NCBI RefSeq assembly: GCF_002088975.1
Contig: NZ_NCST01000037.1
Span: 20,095-84,094, forward strand
Direction: 5' to 3'
From: Henriciella aquimarina
Lineage (GTDB): Bacteria; Pseudomonadota; Alphaproteobacteria; Caulobacterales; Hyphomonadaceae
DNA: 64,000 nt
Each line of letters opens with the position of its first letter. The first letter of the stretch is position 1. A model generated the notes under the pieces. That model was not told the origin of the DNA, searched no databases, and worked only from the letters and a program-made list of their open reading frames with translations. The position numbers and the translations under genes were made by a program. Positions 53,701-61,757 of the stretch are shown here, piece after piece.

Positions 53701-54012
53701 CTCGGACTGCAGATCCTGACAGCAACAAATGCCAACCTTGCGCTGGAGCTGCTCCGGAAGCAACCGGACATCTCGCTACTCTTTACCGACATCGTTCTGC
53801 CCGGCGGCATGAATGGAGACGAGCTTGCCCGGGAGGCCCGGAAAATGCTCCCGAACCTTCATGTGATCTACACAACCGGATATACGCAGAATGCGATTGC
53901 CCATCAGGGCGACATCAGTGATGACAGCGTGCTGCTAACCAAGCCCTATCGCCGCGACGAGCTTCACGAGAAGATCCTGAAAGCCCTGAACATCAAACCA
54001 GAGGATGCATGA
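50779..54012 (+). CDS. Hybrid sensor histidine kinase with about five PAS domains
   Basis: 1077 aa without membrane helices. Roughly five PAS domains span residues 5-700; the fourth (GYSREFAIGQTPRILQGP) resembles LOV but has no flavin-binding Cys. HisKA follows with LGQLTGGIAHDFNNLLTV (His about 714), then the ATPase (LNLCLNARDAMPKGG, ISDTGAGMD, AGSGLGLSMVYGF) and a C-terminal receiver with Asp about 1004 in FTDIVLPGGMNG. This HWE/HisKA_2-unlike, PAS-rich cytoplasmic form is a common stress or redox sensor. It converges on an OmpR-type regulator 16 bp away, a possible partner; output of the fused receiver may be to a phosphotransferase elsewhere. Confidence 0.9.
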   Translation: MKFSVPLFHDHPEPILVFDRESLRFLDVNDAATDLYGYSKDEFLGMTIADIRPAEDVPKLREAIRRQAFGNKKAGIWRHTLKNGQTIHVRITSLPLDHGNRQAELVLPIDLADVMQARKKADATADQLGTLKAEADSSAQRFQLLFEASPSNMIAFGPSDQEHRILAVTEAFVSAFGFKREELVGRPLYEVFAAKEGQPGAETIAALKRSVARAERMRATDIMPIQYIPVDIAPTDEEGEPRPYWSPRNKPVFGKDNRLSYIIHRTEDVTDAINRAGRNESSFSPEDLMNEPRLAPAVQQSEDLKISNLRLEEQRANLRTAQRLLGLWIWRLNLETMELKWISNPKAELDIRTRDFPGSFRDYLALIHPDDRQPLLDSFEEYQRNRTRMFEFTHRLVLPNKTIAWLSGVGEITYNTSGRILTGVARNVTEDMEKTSQLNLLNESVARLNDIVVITKADDIDSPHGPKIVFVNEAFVKRTGYSREFAIGQTPRILQGPMSSRAELDRIRQALENGEQVRTELINHDKMGAPFWVEIDIVPVSNDGQKNTHYISVMRDISKRKKIAAEREMAENRFRLITQATKDVIWDRSLPDDQIWWNHNYAWAFGYSTEGTSASYESWVSRIHEADRDRILSSLEQFRASTLTFWSEDYRFIRADGEIRWISERVTAVRDKDGAPVRMLGTMEDFTERRELEERVRLSERLESLGQLTGGIAHDFNNLLTVILGNSESLAKRLPSGPLKDMADLSLAACESAEELVSRLLSFARRQPLDPDYVEVNERLTHASKLLRRTLPESINLDFSLSPETGIVLVDLTQFDTAILNLCLNARDAMPKGGTILIESRSVFMDHKMADHVEGLSPGRYVQVSISDTGAGMDSRTAEKAFEPFFTTKVAGAGSGLGLSMVYGFAKQSGGHATIYSEPGTGTRVSLYFPQADTDEVGLINHDSSQGSSLPDLKVLVVEDNEFVMAHVERLMAELGLQILTATNANLALELLRKQPDISLLFTDIVLPGGMNGDELAREARKMLPNLHVIYTTGYTQNAIAHQGDISDDSVLLTKPYRRDELHEKILKALNIKPEDA

Positions 54013-54028
54013 TCCTCGGTGCGGCGCT

Positions 54029-54724
54029 TCAGGCGGTCGTCACAAGCCGGTAGCCTTTGCCGCGAACCGAAAGCAGTCTTCGGTTTCCCTCGTCACCAGC
54101 CTCGGACATCTTCCGCCGCAAGCGGCCGACATAGGTTTCGAGCGACTTCTCGCCATACCGGCCCTCACGTCCGAAAGCCTTCAGGTAGAGGCGCTCGCGC
54201 GAAACGATGCCACCGCCGGCGGCAGCAAGGCTGGACAATAGAGCGGCCTCCGCGCCGGTGAGGGAACACGCTTCGCCCGGCCCCGTCAGGAGCCGGCTAT
54301 TCGGGTCGAAAGCAAGCCGGCCGATTTCATAGGTCTTGCCAGCAGGAAGCTGCGACCGGTCTGCACTGTCGACCAGTTTACGGACCCGAGCGTGGAGCTC
54401 TTCCACGCCCACGGGTTTCATCACATAGTCGTCCGCCCCGCTATTCAGCGTGTCGGCCCGGAACCGCGTGTCGCCCCACGCCGACAGCATGATAACCGGC
54501 ACTTTAGCGATCTGCCGGATTTCAGACAGGATCATCGACCCGCTCGCATCGGGAAGGCGCAGGTCGACAATCACACAATCGAACTCGAGAAGCCTGCTGG
54601 AAAAGATAATCTGTCTCACATCGGCGAAACTCTGGGCGGTAACAATCTCATCCGTCTCATCCGGCCAGCCAAGCTGGATTGTCTTGAGCAGTTTGACCTC
54701 GTCATCGATCAGCAGGATGCGCAT
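54029..54724 (-). CDS. OmpR-family response regulator
   Basis: 231 aa from the ATG at 54724 (GGGAGG 12 bases upstream). The receiver has MRILLIDDEVKLLKT, the phospho-acceptor Asp54 in VIVDLRLPDASG and Lys103 in YVMKPVG. The C-terminal winged helix (LTGAEAALLSSLAAAGGGIVSRERLYLKAFGREGRYGEKSLETYVGRLRRKM) binds DNA. It is the last gene of a minus-strand run with a GGDEF-EAL protein and a GAF protein and converges on the hybrid kinase. No dedicated kinase gene is adjacent on its own strand. Confidence 0.9.
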   Translation of the reverse strand: MRILLIDDEVKLLKTIQLGWPDETDEIVTAQSFADVRQIIFSSRLLEFDCVIVDLRLPDASGSMILSEIRQIAKVPVIMLSAWGDTRFRADTLNSGADDYVMKPVGVEELHARVRKLVDSADRSQLPAGKTYEIGRLAFDPNSRLLTGPGEACSLTGAEAALLSSLAAAGGGIVSRERLYLKAFGREGRYGEKSLETYVGRLRRKMSEAGDEGNRRLLSVRGKGYRLVTTA

Positions 54725-54770
54725 GAAAGAAATTATCCTCCCTGAATTCGGCAACCTGCCAGGCCGCCTA

Positions 54771-56606
54771 TTATGCCAATGAAATCGCCTGTTTTGATCC
54801 TTGGCTTGGCTCACCTTTTTTCTGACTTTCAGCCTGCCGGACCAGCCACGTTTCAAGGTCCGCAAAGGCCAAAGGCTTACTGAGCGCGTATCCCTGAACG
54901 TAATGGCAGCCCATGGCCTGGGCAACTGCCACCTGAGCGGCGGTCTCCACGCCTTCTGCCACAAGCCAGGCGTTGCAGACCCGGGCGAGATGAATGATCG
55001 AGCGGACGACCCTCATCGCCCGCTCGTCATTTGCGACTCCCGTCATCAGCGACCGGTCGATCTTTATGCCATCGACCGGCAGGTCCAGGAGGGCCCTGAG
55101 GTTGGAATACCCGGTTCCATAATCATCCAGGGCGAGCTTGATGCCCGCCCGCTTCAGGGTGGCGATGGTCGCCTTCGCCTGCTCGAAATCTGGAAAGATG
55201 TCGGACTCCGTGATCTCGATGCAGATGTTTTCCAGGGATAGGCCGCAGCAGCGGACCGCCTCGATGAAACGATCGACATGATCATCCCGGCTGAGCACCA
55301 TGGGAGAGACATTGAATGTCACAAAACTCACCTGACCGCTCTCGACCAAGGGCTTCAGCTCCCGGCAAGCTTTCCGGGCGACGAGAAGGTCGAGATCGGA
55401 CAGGAGACCGCAATCTGTTGCGACACGAATGAACTCATCCGGGGGAACATCGCCGAGATGCTCATCCTGCCACCGCGCGAGAACCTCGACCCCTATGCCA
55501 AGATCGCTCTTGCCCGGCACAATAGGCTGATAGAAAGGCTCAAGGGTCTCCTTTGAGACAGCATGGCGCAGCCCCTGTTCGAGCGCCTTTCGCCGCGCCC
55601 GTTTCTGCTCCAGCGCCGCGTCGAACAGTCTGACCTGATTTTTGCCGGAGCGCTTGGCCTCGATAAGGGCCGCATCCGCGTTGCGCTTCAGCGTTTCCAG
55701 ATCAAACGCGTCCGCCCCGAAAGCCGACACCCCCGCAGACCCTGTCAGGTTGAGGCTCAGGCCATCGATCCGTATTGCATCGAAAACGCGCGACCACACC
55801 TGGCGCGCCAGTTCGGTAAAAGCCTCCGGATCCTTTTCCTCCGAGCGCGCCAGAACCGCAAACTCATCCCCGCCGACTCGTGCTGCGCTGACGACGTTGC
55901 CCGGCGCACGAAGCCGCCTTCCGATCGCCCGCAGCAAGCGGTCACCGACATGGTGGCCATAGGTATCGTTGATGAACTTGAAGTCGTCGAGGTCGATATA
56001 GACCAGAAAAAGATTGGCGCATTCTGCGCCGGCCTGCACGACTTCCTTCTGGAGATCCCGGTCGAGACCGGCCCGATTCTTCAGGCCGGTCGGATGATCT
56101 GTATTGGAGGCCTTCAAAGCTTCCTTGTGTTTTAGCTGGGCACGACGGAGCCTGTGTTCCAAACGCAGGCGTTCCAGCGAGAGCCCCTTATAGACAAGTG
56201 CGGCAGCGTCCGGGGACGGTGTGTCCTGCGCGCCCTCGACAGCTTTGGCATGCACCGCCGGAGACGACACGAAAGACAGGCCGGCCACCAGGTCCGTCGT
56301 CTCGTCCGAACCGATCCGGATCAGCTTCATGACGCTCACGGCGCCATTGAAGAACGTATACTCCTCGATCTGGTCCTCACCTTTCAGCGCGTCTTCAAGC
56401 GAGCGTCTGGCCCGCATGCGCCCGCTGCGCTCGAGGAGATCGAGAAAGCGGCGGCCCGCTGCTCTGTGAAGGCCAAGACGCGTACAGAAGGCGCTATTGG
56501 CGAAGAGGATCTTTCCCTGCCTGTCGACAACGAAAAGTTCGCTATTGATCGACTTGAAATGCTGCTCCGAGAGTTGAATCCTGCCTGTCTTCACACACAC
56601 CACCAT
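54771..56606 (-). CDS. PAS-GGDEF-EAL cyclic-di-GMP enzyme
   Basis: 611 aa: an N-terminal PAS domain (NSELFVVDRQGKILFANSAF, about 20-120), a coiled linker, a GGDEF domain (about 165-325) with intact RVGGDEFAVLA near 245, and an EAL domain (about 345-595) with the variant GVEVLARW (Glu374), DDYGTGYSN, KIDRSLM and VAEGVET. Both active sites look complete, so it may make or break c-di-GMP. The RxxD inhibitory site before GGDEF is absent, so product inhibition would be lost. No membrane helix. Its start lies five bases after the GAF gene stop. Confidence 0.9.
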   Translation of the reverse strand: MVVCVKTGRIQLSEQHFKSINSELFVVDRQGKILFANSAFCTRLGLHRAAGRRFLDLLERSGRMRARRSLEDALKGEDQIEEYTFFNGAVSVMKLIRIGSDETTDLVAGLSFVSSPAVHAKAVEGAQDTPSPDAAALVYKGLSLERLRLEHRLRRAQLKHKEALKASNTDHPTGLKNRAGLDRDLQKEVVQAGAECANLFLVYIDLDDFKFINDTYGHHVGDRLLRAIGRRLRAPGNVVSAARVGGDEFAVLARSEEKDPEAFTELARQVWSRVFDAIRIDGLSLNLTGSAGVSAFGADAFDLETLKRNADAALIEAKRSGKNQVRLFDAALEQKRARRKALEQGLRHAVSKETLEPFYQPIVPGKSDLGIGVEVLARWQDEHLGDVPPDEFIRVATDCGLLSDLDLLVARKACRELKPLVESGQVSFVTFNVSPMVLSRDDHVDRFIEAVRCCGLSLENICIEITESDIFPDFEQAKATIATLKRAGIKLALDDYGTGYSNLRALLDLPVDGIKIDRSLMTGVANDERAMRVVRSIIHLARVCNAWLVAEGVETAAQVAVAQAMGCHYVQGYALSKPLAFADLETWLVRQAESQKKGEPSQGSKQAISLA

Positions 56607-56611
56607 CGTTT

Positions 56612-57124
56612 CTAGTTGTATTTATATTCCACGATATCCCCCAGTATTACGGAGAAATGAGCGAGCATTCTCAACTTGCTCCCGGTCAGTATTCTGGACG
56701 TCGTATCGATCAGACAAAGCGCACCGATAACGTGCTGGTCCAGAACCACCGGGCTGCCGGCATAGAAGCGGATATTCGGGTCGCCGATGACAAACGGATT
56801 TCTGGAAAACCTCGGATCCTTGAGCGTATCGCTCACCACCATCGGCTGGCCGCTTCGGACGACATGGGTGCAAAAGGACTTTGCCCGGTCGGTCAGCCGG
56901 TAGTTGATGCCGACACTGGCTTTCGTCCATTGCTGACGCCTGCCAATGAGCGAAAAGCTGGCCATGGGAACGGAAAAATATGCCGCAAGGTTTTCGACCA
57001 GGTCATCGAGCTCGCGATCGTTATTGAAGTTGAGGATATTGAGCCCCTCCAGAAAGCGTATTCGCGCCGCTTCCGATATGCCGGGGGATGTGCCGGTGAA
57101 ACCGGGGGGCGTAAGATCGTTCAT
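56612..57124 (-). CDS. GAF-domain protein
   Basis: 170 aa from the ATG at 57124, preceded by GAGGAGAGGG. Almost the whole protein is one GAF domain (LNILNFNNDRELDDLVENLAAYFSVPMASFSLIGRRQQW, FCTHVVRSGQPMVVSDTLKDPRF, FYAGSPVVLDQHVIGALCLIDTTSR). The pattern is that of the N-terminal sensor usually fused to GGDEF or kinase modules; here it is a separate gene directly before the GGDEF-EAL gene, so it may work as its sensory partner. The ligand is unknown. Confidence 0.8.
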   Translation of the reverse strand: MNDLTPPGFTGTSPGISEAARIRFLEGLNILNFNNDRELDDLVENLAAYFSVPMASFSLIGRRQQWTKASVGINYRLTDRAKSFCTHVVRSGQPMVVSDTLKDPRFSRNPFVIGDPNIRFYAGSPVVLDQHVIGALCLIDTTSRILTGSKLRMLAHFSVILGDIVEYKYN

Positions 57125-57228
57125 GGCCCTCTCCTCTTCCAACCAGACCGCTATCCAGATTTCCTCATTACTCGTTCTGGCCCCTTTACGCTCTAAGGTA
57201 GCAAAGCTTCCGGCGACTTCTTCAAAGG

Positions 57229-57534
57229 TCAAAAAAGGTCTTTACGCGTCTGCAGCGGGTCTGCCTCCTGATCGGTAACCAGTTGCAGGCCGGCAATGCG
57301 CTCATAGAGACCGAGCCGCTGCCGCACCTTACTGAGGTCGCGGTAGACCGCCATTTCCAGCTCCTTGCGCGACGCCAGTCGCAGCGCAGCCTCTATTGCG
57401 GCTTCGAGAGGCTCATTCCGGCTCGACGACCTGGCTAGACATTCCAGGGCGAACTCCAGGGACGCCCTCACCGATGTTGCGTGGACAGCATCAATGGCTG
57501 GCCTGTCGAACGTCAGAACGTTATCACTCGGCAT
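57229..57534 (-). CDS. Small hypothetical helical protein
   Basis: A 101-aa protein with GAGG 8 bases before its ATG. It is predicted mostly helical (VRASLEFALECLARSS, LEAAIEAALRLASRKELEMAVYRDLSKVRQRLGLYERI) and has no membrane segment. I do not recognise a family. It precedes the GAF/GGDEF-EAL/OmpR genes on the same strand by about 100 bp and may belong to that signalling unit. Confidence 0.55.
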   Translation of the reverse strand: MPSDNVLTFDRPAIDAVHATSVRASLEFALECLARSSSRNEPLEAAIEAALRLASRKELEMAVYRDLSKVRQRLGLYERIAGLQLVTDQEADPLQTRKDLF

Positions 57535-57825
57535 TTTGCGACCTCACTCGAATTATCTGGGCCGGTCTTGGCCTCGATACCGAGTTTAAGAGGGCAAAAA
57601 GCAGGAAGAGGTGACTCAAAAGTCTAAAAGGGTCATTGCGCAGCACTCAACCTGCAGTGACCCCTTCAGATACATCGAAAGACAATTGAATACCTAAAGA
57701 CCGAGCACCATCACCGATTGAAACGCGACCAATACCATCAAAAACGGCATGCCATCAGGAGGTGCCGAAGACAATACCTAAATGAACTGCATCATTTCGG
57801 ACTGGAGTTCCCTAGCCTGGAAACC

Positions 57826-59085
57826 TCATGCGAGATTTGTAGAAAGCGGCATGCCGAGTTCGATCCGCCCCAGCTGCTCGGTGGTGGCATCGAGGTCGTA
57901 GATGACATGGTTGCTCATGGTGTTGATGTCGCGCTGCGCGCGCTGCAGCGGGTGGTCGAGCCGGTGCGAGCTGGAGCCGGCCGCCGAACACATCAGATTG
58001 ATCGCTTCGCGGCAGGTATGCACGGCATGAGCGACAGGCGCGCGTAGCGCAAACCGCTCTTCCGCGCTCAGGGGCTCCCCCCGCTTGCCGGCTTCCTGCG
58101 TGCGCCGCGCCACGTCCCGGATGGCCAGCTCGGCAGCGTCGATCATCAGCCTCGCCTTGCCCAGCCGCATTTGAGCCGCGGGCTTTTCCACCTGCTTCTC
58201 CCCGGAGCCGAACAGAATCCGCTTGGAAAGATACTCAGTAAAACTCTCAAGCGCAGTGCGGGCCGTGCCCAGAACACAGGTCCCGGCCGTCACCGCCAGA
58301 AGCGGGATCATCGGCATGTGATAAAGCGGGTTGTCGTAAAGCTCCCGGCCATACGCTGCACCGGCAGCCATCTTTCCAAAATGCGAGACGCGGTGGGACG
58401 GGACGAACACGTCTTTGAGCTCGATATCGTTGCTGCCGGTCCCGATCATGCCGTCCATGAACCAGGTATCGAGCACGGTGGCCTGTTCGGCCGGCAGGGC
58501 AAAGAACCAGGGCTGGGGCGGATCCTCGCCCGGAACGGTGCCTCCGCCCAGGATCCAGTCGGCCTGCATGATGCAGGTACCGAACCCCCACCGCCCGCTG
58601 AGGCTGTATCCGCCCTCGACCGGGGTCGCCACCATGGTTGGGGCGTTCACACCGGGCGCATTGATATAAGGAGACTTCCCGAAGACTTCGTCCTGCCCCT
58701 CCTCCGGGAACTGGGACATCATCCAGTTGTGCTCCATGTTGAAGCTGGTCACCCAGGCCGTCGAGGTACAGCCCTGAGCGAGCTCATAGATAATGTCGAC
58801 AAAGGTCTCGACGTCGAACTCCAGGCCGCCATACTTCTTCGGCACAAAGTGGTAGAAGAAGCCGGCCTTGCGCACCTCACGCCAGACCTCGTCGACGGGC
58901 TTGCGCTGGATTTCCGCTTCACGGGTGTGTTCGGCAAGCAAGGGCTTCAGGGCTTTTGCACGGCGCACCATCTCTTCAGGCGTCAGTGTGTCCAGTTCCT
59001 CTCGGGACAGCCAGTCATTGCCCTCCGGAATGCGCTGCTCGGCCGGAATGATGCCGCCTTCGTCTCCATTTGTCGTAAAAGCCAC
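57826..59085 (-). CDS. Flavin-dependent monooxygenase, acyl-CoA dehydrogenase fold (HsaA/HpaB-like)
   Basis: 419 aa with the layout of group D two-component hydroxylases: an N-terminal helical domain (VREVRKAGFFYHFVPKKYGGLEFDVETFVDIIYELAQGCTSTAWV), a middle beta domain (VEGGYSLSGRWGFGTCIMQADWIL) and a C-terminal four-helix bundle with SAAGSSSHRLDHPLQRAQRDINTMSNH. HsaA-type enzymes hydroxylate phenols or secosteroid rings using reduced flavin from a partner reductase, which is not seen here. True acyl-CoA dehydrogenases keep a catalytic Glu that I could not find. It is divergent from a MarR gene and is probably its target. Confidence 0.82.
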   Translation of the reverse strand: MAFTTNGDEGGIIPAEQRIPEGNDWLSREELDTLTPEEMVRRAKALKPLLAEHTREAEIQRKPVDEVWREVRKAGFFYHFVPKKYGGLEFDVETFVDIIYELAQGCTSTAWVTSFNMEHNWMMSQFPEEGQDEVFGKSPYINAPGVNAPTMVATPVEGGYSLSGRWGFGTCIMQADWILGGGTVPGEDPPQPWFFALPAEQATVLDTWFMDGMIGTGSNDIELKDVFVPSHRVSHFGKMAAGAAYGRELYDNPLYHMPMIPLLAVTAGTCVLGTARTALESFTEYLSKRILFGSGEKQVEKPAAQMRLGKARLMIDAAELAIRDVARRTQEAGKRGEPLSAEERFALRAPVAHAVHTCREAINLMCSAAGSSSHRLDHPLQRAQRDINTMSNHVIYDLDATTEQLGRIELGMPLSTNLA

Positions 59086-59289
59086 TTTTCTTCCCTCGCG
59101 CTGAAGCTATCTCACGATCTGTCGTAAGTTTTTTTAACATCACTGAGCTCAAGACCACAAGAAACTTTGTTAAATTATTTAACATACATGAGCGCGCCTT
59201 CGACCACATATATGCATCAGGGCGCAAGCAGCGGTTCTCGAGATTTCGCTTGCGCAGCGACGACGGGCTATCTATTGGCGTGAGACCTG
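59086..59289. promoter_or_regulatory. MarR operator region
   Basis: The gap between the divergent monooxygenase and MarR genes has a perfect palindrome TGTTAAAT-T-ATTTAACA at 59168-59184, and a second half-site TTTAACAT at 59133-59140. A/T-rich 17-bp dyads of this type are typical MarR-family operators. Confidence 0.65.
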
Positions 59290-59793
59290 ATGGGAAATCA
59301 GTCTTCAGCCTCCTCGCGACTAGCGCATCTCTATGTCATGTCGGGTTTGCTCGCCGGCTGGGACTGGTTCGATAACGGCCTCCAGACGGCGCTCTCAGAG
59401 CGCGGCATGCCGACCCTGAACAAGACCCAGTCGATGATGATGATGTATATCTCGGCAGGCGTTCATCGCCCGGTCGAGATCGCCAGGAAAATGCGCCTGT
59501 CACGGGCGGCCGTACGCCATATGTCCGAACAACTTGCCAAATTCGGGCTGGTCGAGATCAAGGACCATCCCGATGACAAACGCGGCAAACTCATCGATTT
59601 TCACGAGGATACCGAGTGGATACGGCAAAGGGCCGTGGAGATCATCTACGGCCTGGAAGAAGAACTCACCTCAAGGATCGGCGCCGAGGATGTGGCTACC
59701 TTGAGACGCATCCTGCGTGAGGATTGGGGAAACTCTGTCTCCGGGATGGAGCTCGAAGGCGACACCGCCCCCAAGCGGCGCAAAAGCCGCTAG
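59290..59793 (+). CDS. MarR-family transcriptional regulator
   Basis: 167 aa. The winged helix-turn-helix is read in TQSMMMMYISAGVHRPVEIARKMRLSRAAVRHMSEQLAKFGLVEIKDHPDDKRGKLIDF, where DDKRGK is the wing with the family D-x-R. Flanking helices form the dimer domain. It is divergent from the flavin monooxygenase and converges on the VOC/EthD/oxidoreductase operon; a 17-bp palindrome lies 106 bases before its start. It probably represses its own gene and the monooxygenase until a phenolic or related ligand binds. Confidence 0.88.
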   Translation: MGNQSSASSRLAHLYVMSGLLAGWDWFDNGLQTALSERGMPTLNKTQSMMMMYISAGVHRPVEIARKMRLSRAAVRHMSEQLAKFGLVEIKDHPDDKRGKLIDFHEDTEWIRQRAVEIIYGLEEELTSRIGAEDVATLRRILREDWGNSVSGMELEGDTAPKRRKSR

Positions 59794-59798
59794 GGGCG

Positions 59799-59810
59799 CC
59801 CCCCCCCCCC
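59799..59810. repeat. Run of twelve C between convergent stops
   Basis: A C12 homopolymer lies five bases after the MarR stop and one base beyond the end of the VOC gene on the other strand. It is non-coding here. Long C runs are unstable in replication and in sequencing. Confidence 0.8.
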
Positions 59811-59811
59811 G

Positions 59812-60258
59812 TCACACGACATCGCCGCGCTCGAAGAGCGCCTGGTAATAGTCTTCCCCGAAGCTTGCGACTTCCCACCAGTTGGAGTCGGCATCCTGCA
59901 TGATGAAGCGCGTGATACCGTCGCTCGTTGAAAGCTCGCCGAGATGAAGCGTGAAGCCGCTCTCTGCGGCCTTCTTGCGGATATCGACGACGGCCTCCTC
60001 ACTGCCGACGGCCACGACCCACCGGTTTTCTTCGCCTTGCGGATGGACCTTGTCTCCCAGCCCGGCGCAGACGACGCCCACATCACCGCAGCCGCTCACC
60101 AGTTGGGTGATCGGGGAGTGCTGCACGCAGCGCAGGCCAAGGACATTCTCATAGAAATTCCGGGACGGAACGAGCTGTCGGCACTCCAGCGTACCATGGG
60201 TCAATTCAGCTTCGCCGACCACCGATGCAGCGGGCTTTTCCGAGACTTCAACCGTCAT
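59812..60258 (-). CDS. VOC-superfamily protein (glyoxalase/dioxygenase fold)
   Basis: 148 aa, one two-module VOC unit. The first beta-alpha-beta module is THGTLECRQLVPSRNFYENVLGLRCVQ and the second ends with RFIMQDADSNWWEVASF, whose Glu is the usual third metal ligand. A possible first ligand is His21. Such proteins include glyoxalases, extradiol dioxygenases, epimerases and bleomycin-binding proteins. It is the last gene of the operon and overlaps the previous VOC gene by four bases (ATGA). Confidence 0.8.
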   Translation of the reverse strand: MTVEVSEKPAASVVGEAELTHGTLECRQLVPSRNFYENVLGLRCVQHSPITQLVSGCGDVGVVCAGLGDKVHPQGEENRWVVAVGSEEAVVDIRKKAAESGFTLHLGELSTSDGITRFIMQDADSNWWEVASFGEDYYQALFERGDVV

Positions 60259-60785
60259 GCCTCTTCTCCTGTCTCAGCGGGCTTCTTCTTCCTTTTGAAG
60301 TCGCCGTTTTCGAAGACCATCTCGTTGGTGATGCCATTGTTGCGATATTCGATTTCCCACCAGTTCTCGTCCAGGTCACTGAAGTAGAACTGATAGGAAT
60401 TGTGCATCTTGGAGATCTTGTTGACCTGGGTCAGGCCGTAAGTCTCGCCGTCCGACAGGGCAATCTCGCGGATCCGGTCGACCTCCTCGGCCGAGTCGAC
60501 GGTGAGGCCCCAGTGATTGAACAGGTGCTGGGGGTGCAGAACCTCTTCAACTTCACGGACATCGATCACGAAGCCGCCGCGTTTTCCCTGCTTCATCAGG
60601 TTCGCGGAAGTCTTGTCCCGCAGGAGCAGCCGGTCCGGCGCGTAGCGCACACATTCGAAGCCGAGGAACTCCTCATAGAACTTCCTGGCGAGCGTGAGAT
60701 CGGTCGTCACCATCGCTCCCGCCGCGAATGATGGCAGGCGGTCGGCATCACAGGTGCCTCCGCGTCCATTGGAAACCAGCCTCAT
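60255..60785 (-). CDS. VOC-superfamily protein, extradiol-dioxygenase-like
   Basis: 176 aa from the ATG at 60785, with GGAAGGAAG upstream. The first module is AGAMVTTDLTLARKFYEEFLGFECVRY, the second NHWGLTVDSAEEVDRIREIAL through FSDLDENWWEIEYR, giving His and Glu at the positions of Fe/Mn ligands. It is longer than its neighbour, with a lysine-rich C-terminus (KRKKKPAETGEE). The two adjacent VOC proteins may be subunits or act in sequence on a ring-cleavage substrate; this is inference from the nearby monooxygenase. Confidence 0.8.
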   Translation of the reverse strand: MRLVSNGRGGTCDADRLPSFAAGAMVTTDLTLARKFYEEFLGFECVRYAPDRLLLRDKTSANLMKQGKRGGFVIDVREVEEVLHPQHLFNHWGLTVDSAEEVDRIREIALSDGETYGLTQVNKISKMHNSYQFYFSDLDENWWEIEYRNNGITNEMVFENGDFKRKKKPAETGEEA

Positions 60786-60947
60786 GAAACTTCCTTCCCT
60801 GCGTGACTGTTCTGGCCGTCCAACCGTACGGCCAACCACTATCCTGCACAATAATTTGGATATTGTGCAATTTTTATACGGAAAACCCCTTAGCTGAAGG
60901 ACCGAAGGGCGAAACAGGCGCAGGCCCGCCTGCGCCGCTCTCAACCG

Positions 60948-61691
60948 CTATGGCTTCCGATATTCTTCGCCAATCGGCTCCAGGAGAAATCCGTCACCAA
61001 GGTGCTTGCCGAGTGGCGAGGGGAATGTCCGGGTTCCGGCTTCAGGCTCCTGGCCCACGGCCGGCCGCTTGCGCAGCATGCTCTCAAGCGCATGCTCATT
61101 CACCTCGAAAATGACCGCCACCTTGTAGGGCGGCCGGTCGGGCAGCGATTCCGGGTGGATGTGGGCGTAGTCATCGCGAACCGTATAGGACTGGGCGGAA
61201 ATGAAGCCGGGCACCTGTGCCAGATCCCGGGCATGATCGCGGTTCCAGGTCTTCCACTCATCAAGCAGGTCTACCGGGACATCCATCATCAGAACCAGCC
61301 GGTAGCGTGTCAGGTCCTCTTCGACGGCCTTGCTGTGAAACGCCTCTGAATCCGGCTCCAGCAGATAGCCATCGCCCATATGTTTGCCCAGAGGAGACGG
61401 GAATGGGCGGCTCCCGCCGGCAGGCCCCTGCCCCATCTCCGGGGTTTTCGTGAGGAGCATGGTCTCGAGCATCGGCTCGTCGACTTCGTAGATATTGACC
61501 ATGGAATACGGGGGAACAAAGGGCAGCGCCTCCGGATGATTGCCCTCATAGTCGGGCCGGACCTTGAAAGTCTGCCCCGAGATGAAACCGGCGTTCACCA
61601 TGTCGCGGGCATGATCCCGGTTCCAGTCGGCCCATTCGCCATACAGATCTTCCGGCACGTCCATCAGGACGACCAATTTGTACTTTGTCAT
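60948..61691 (-). CDS. Tandem-duplicated EthD-like protein
   Basis: 247 aa from the ATG at 61691 (GAGGAG upstream) made of two copies of one domain, residues 4-113 and 130-239. Shared blocks are LVVLMDVP / LVLMMDVP, WNRDHARD in both, GFISGQT / GFISAQS, and FPSPLGKHMGDGYLLEP / FPSPLGKHLGDGFLLEP; more than half of the aligned residues agree by eye. The fold is probably the dimeric alpha-beta barrel (EthD/ABM type), here made as a covalent dimer. It lies in the catabolic operon between the oxidoreductase and the VOC genes. Such domains occur in degradation clusters as monooxygenase- or cyclase-like helpers. Confidence 0.72.
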   Translation of the reverse strand: MTKYKLVVLMDVPEDLYGEWADWNRDHARDMVNAGFISGQTFKVRPDYEGNHPEALPFVPPYSMVNIYEVDEPMLETMLLTKTPEMGQGPAGGSRPFPSPLGKHMGDGYLLEPDSEAFHSKAVEEDLTRYRLVLMMDVPVDLLDEWKTWNRDHARDLAQVPGFISAQSYTVRDDYAHIHPESLPDRPPYKVAVIFEVNEHALESMLRKRPAVGQEPEAGTRTFPSPLGKHLGDGFLLEPIGEEYRKP

Positions 61692-61757
61692 ATCTTTGCT
61701 CCTCAATCCCTTTTCAGCCCACAACACACCGGGCACGCCCTGTCGCGTTGACGGGTC

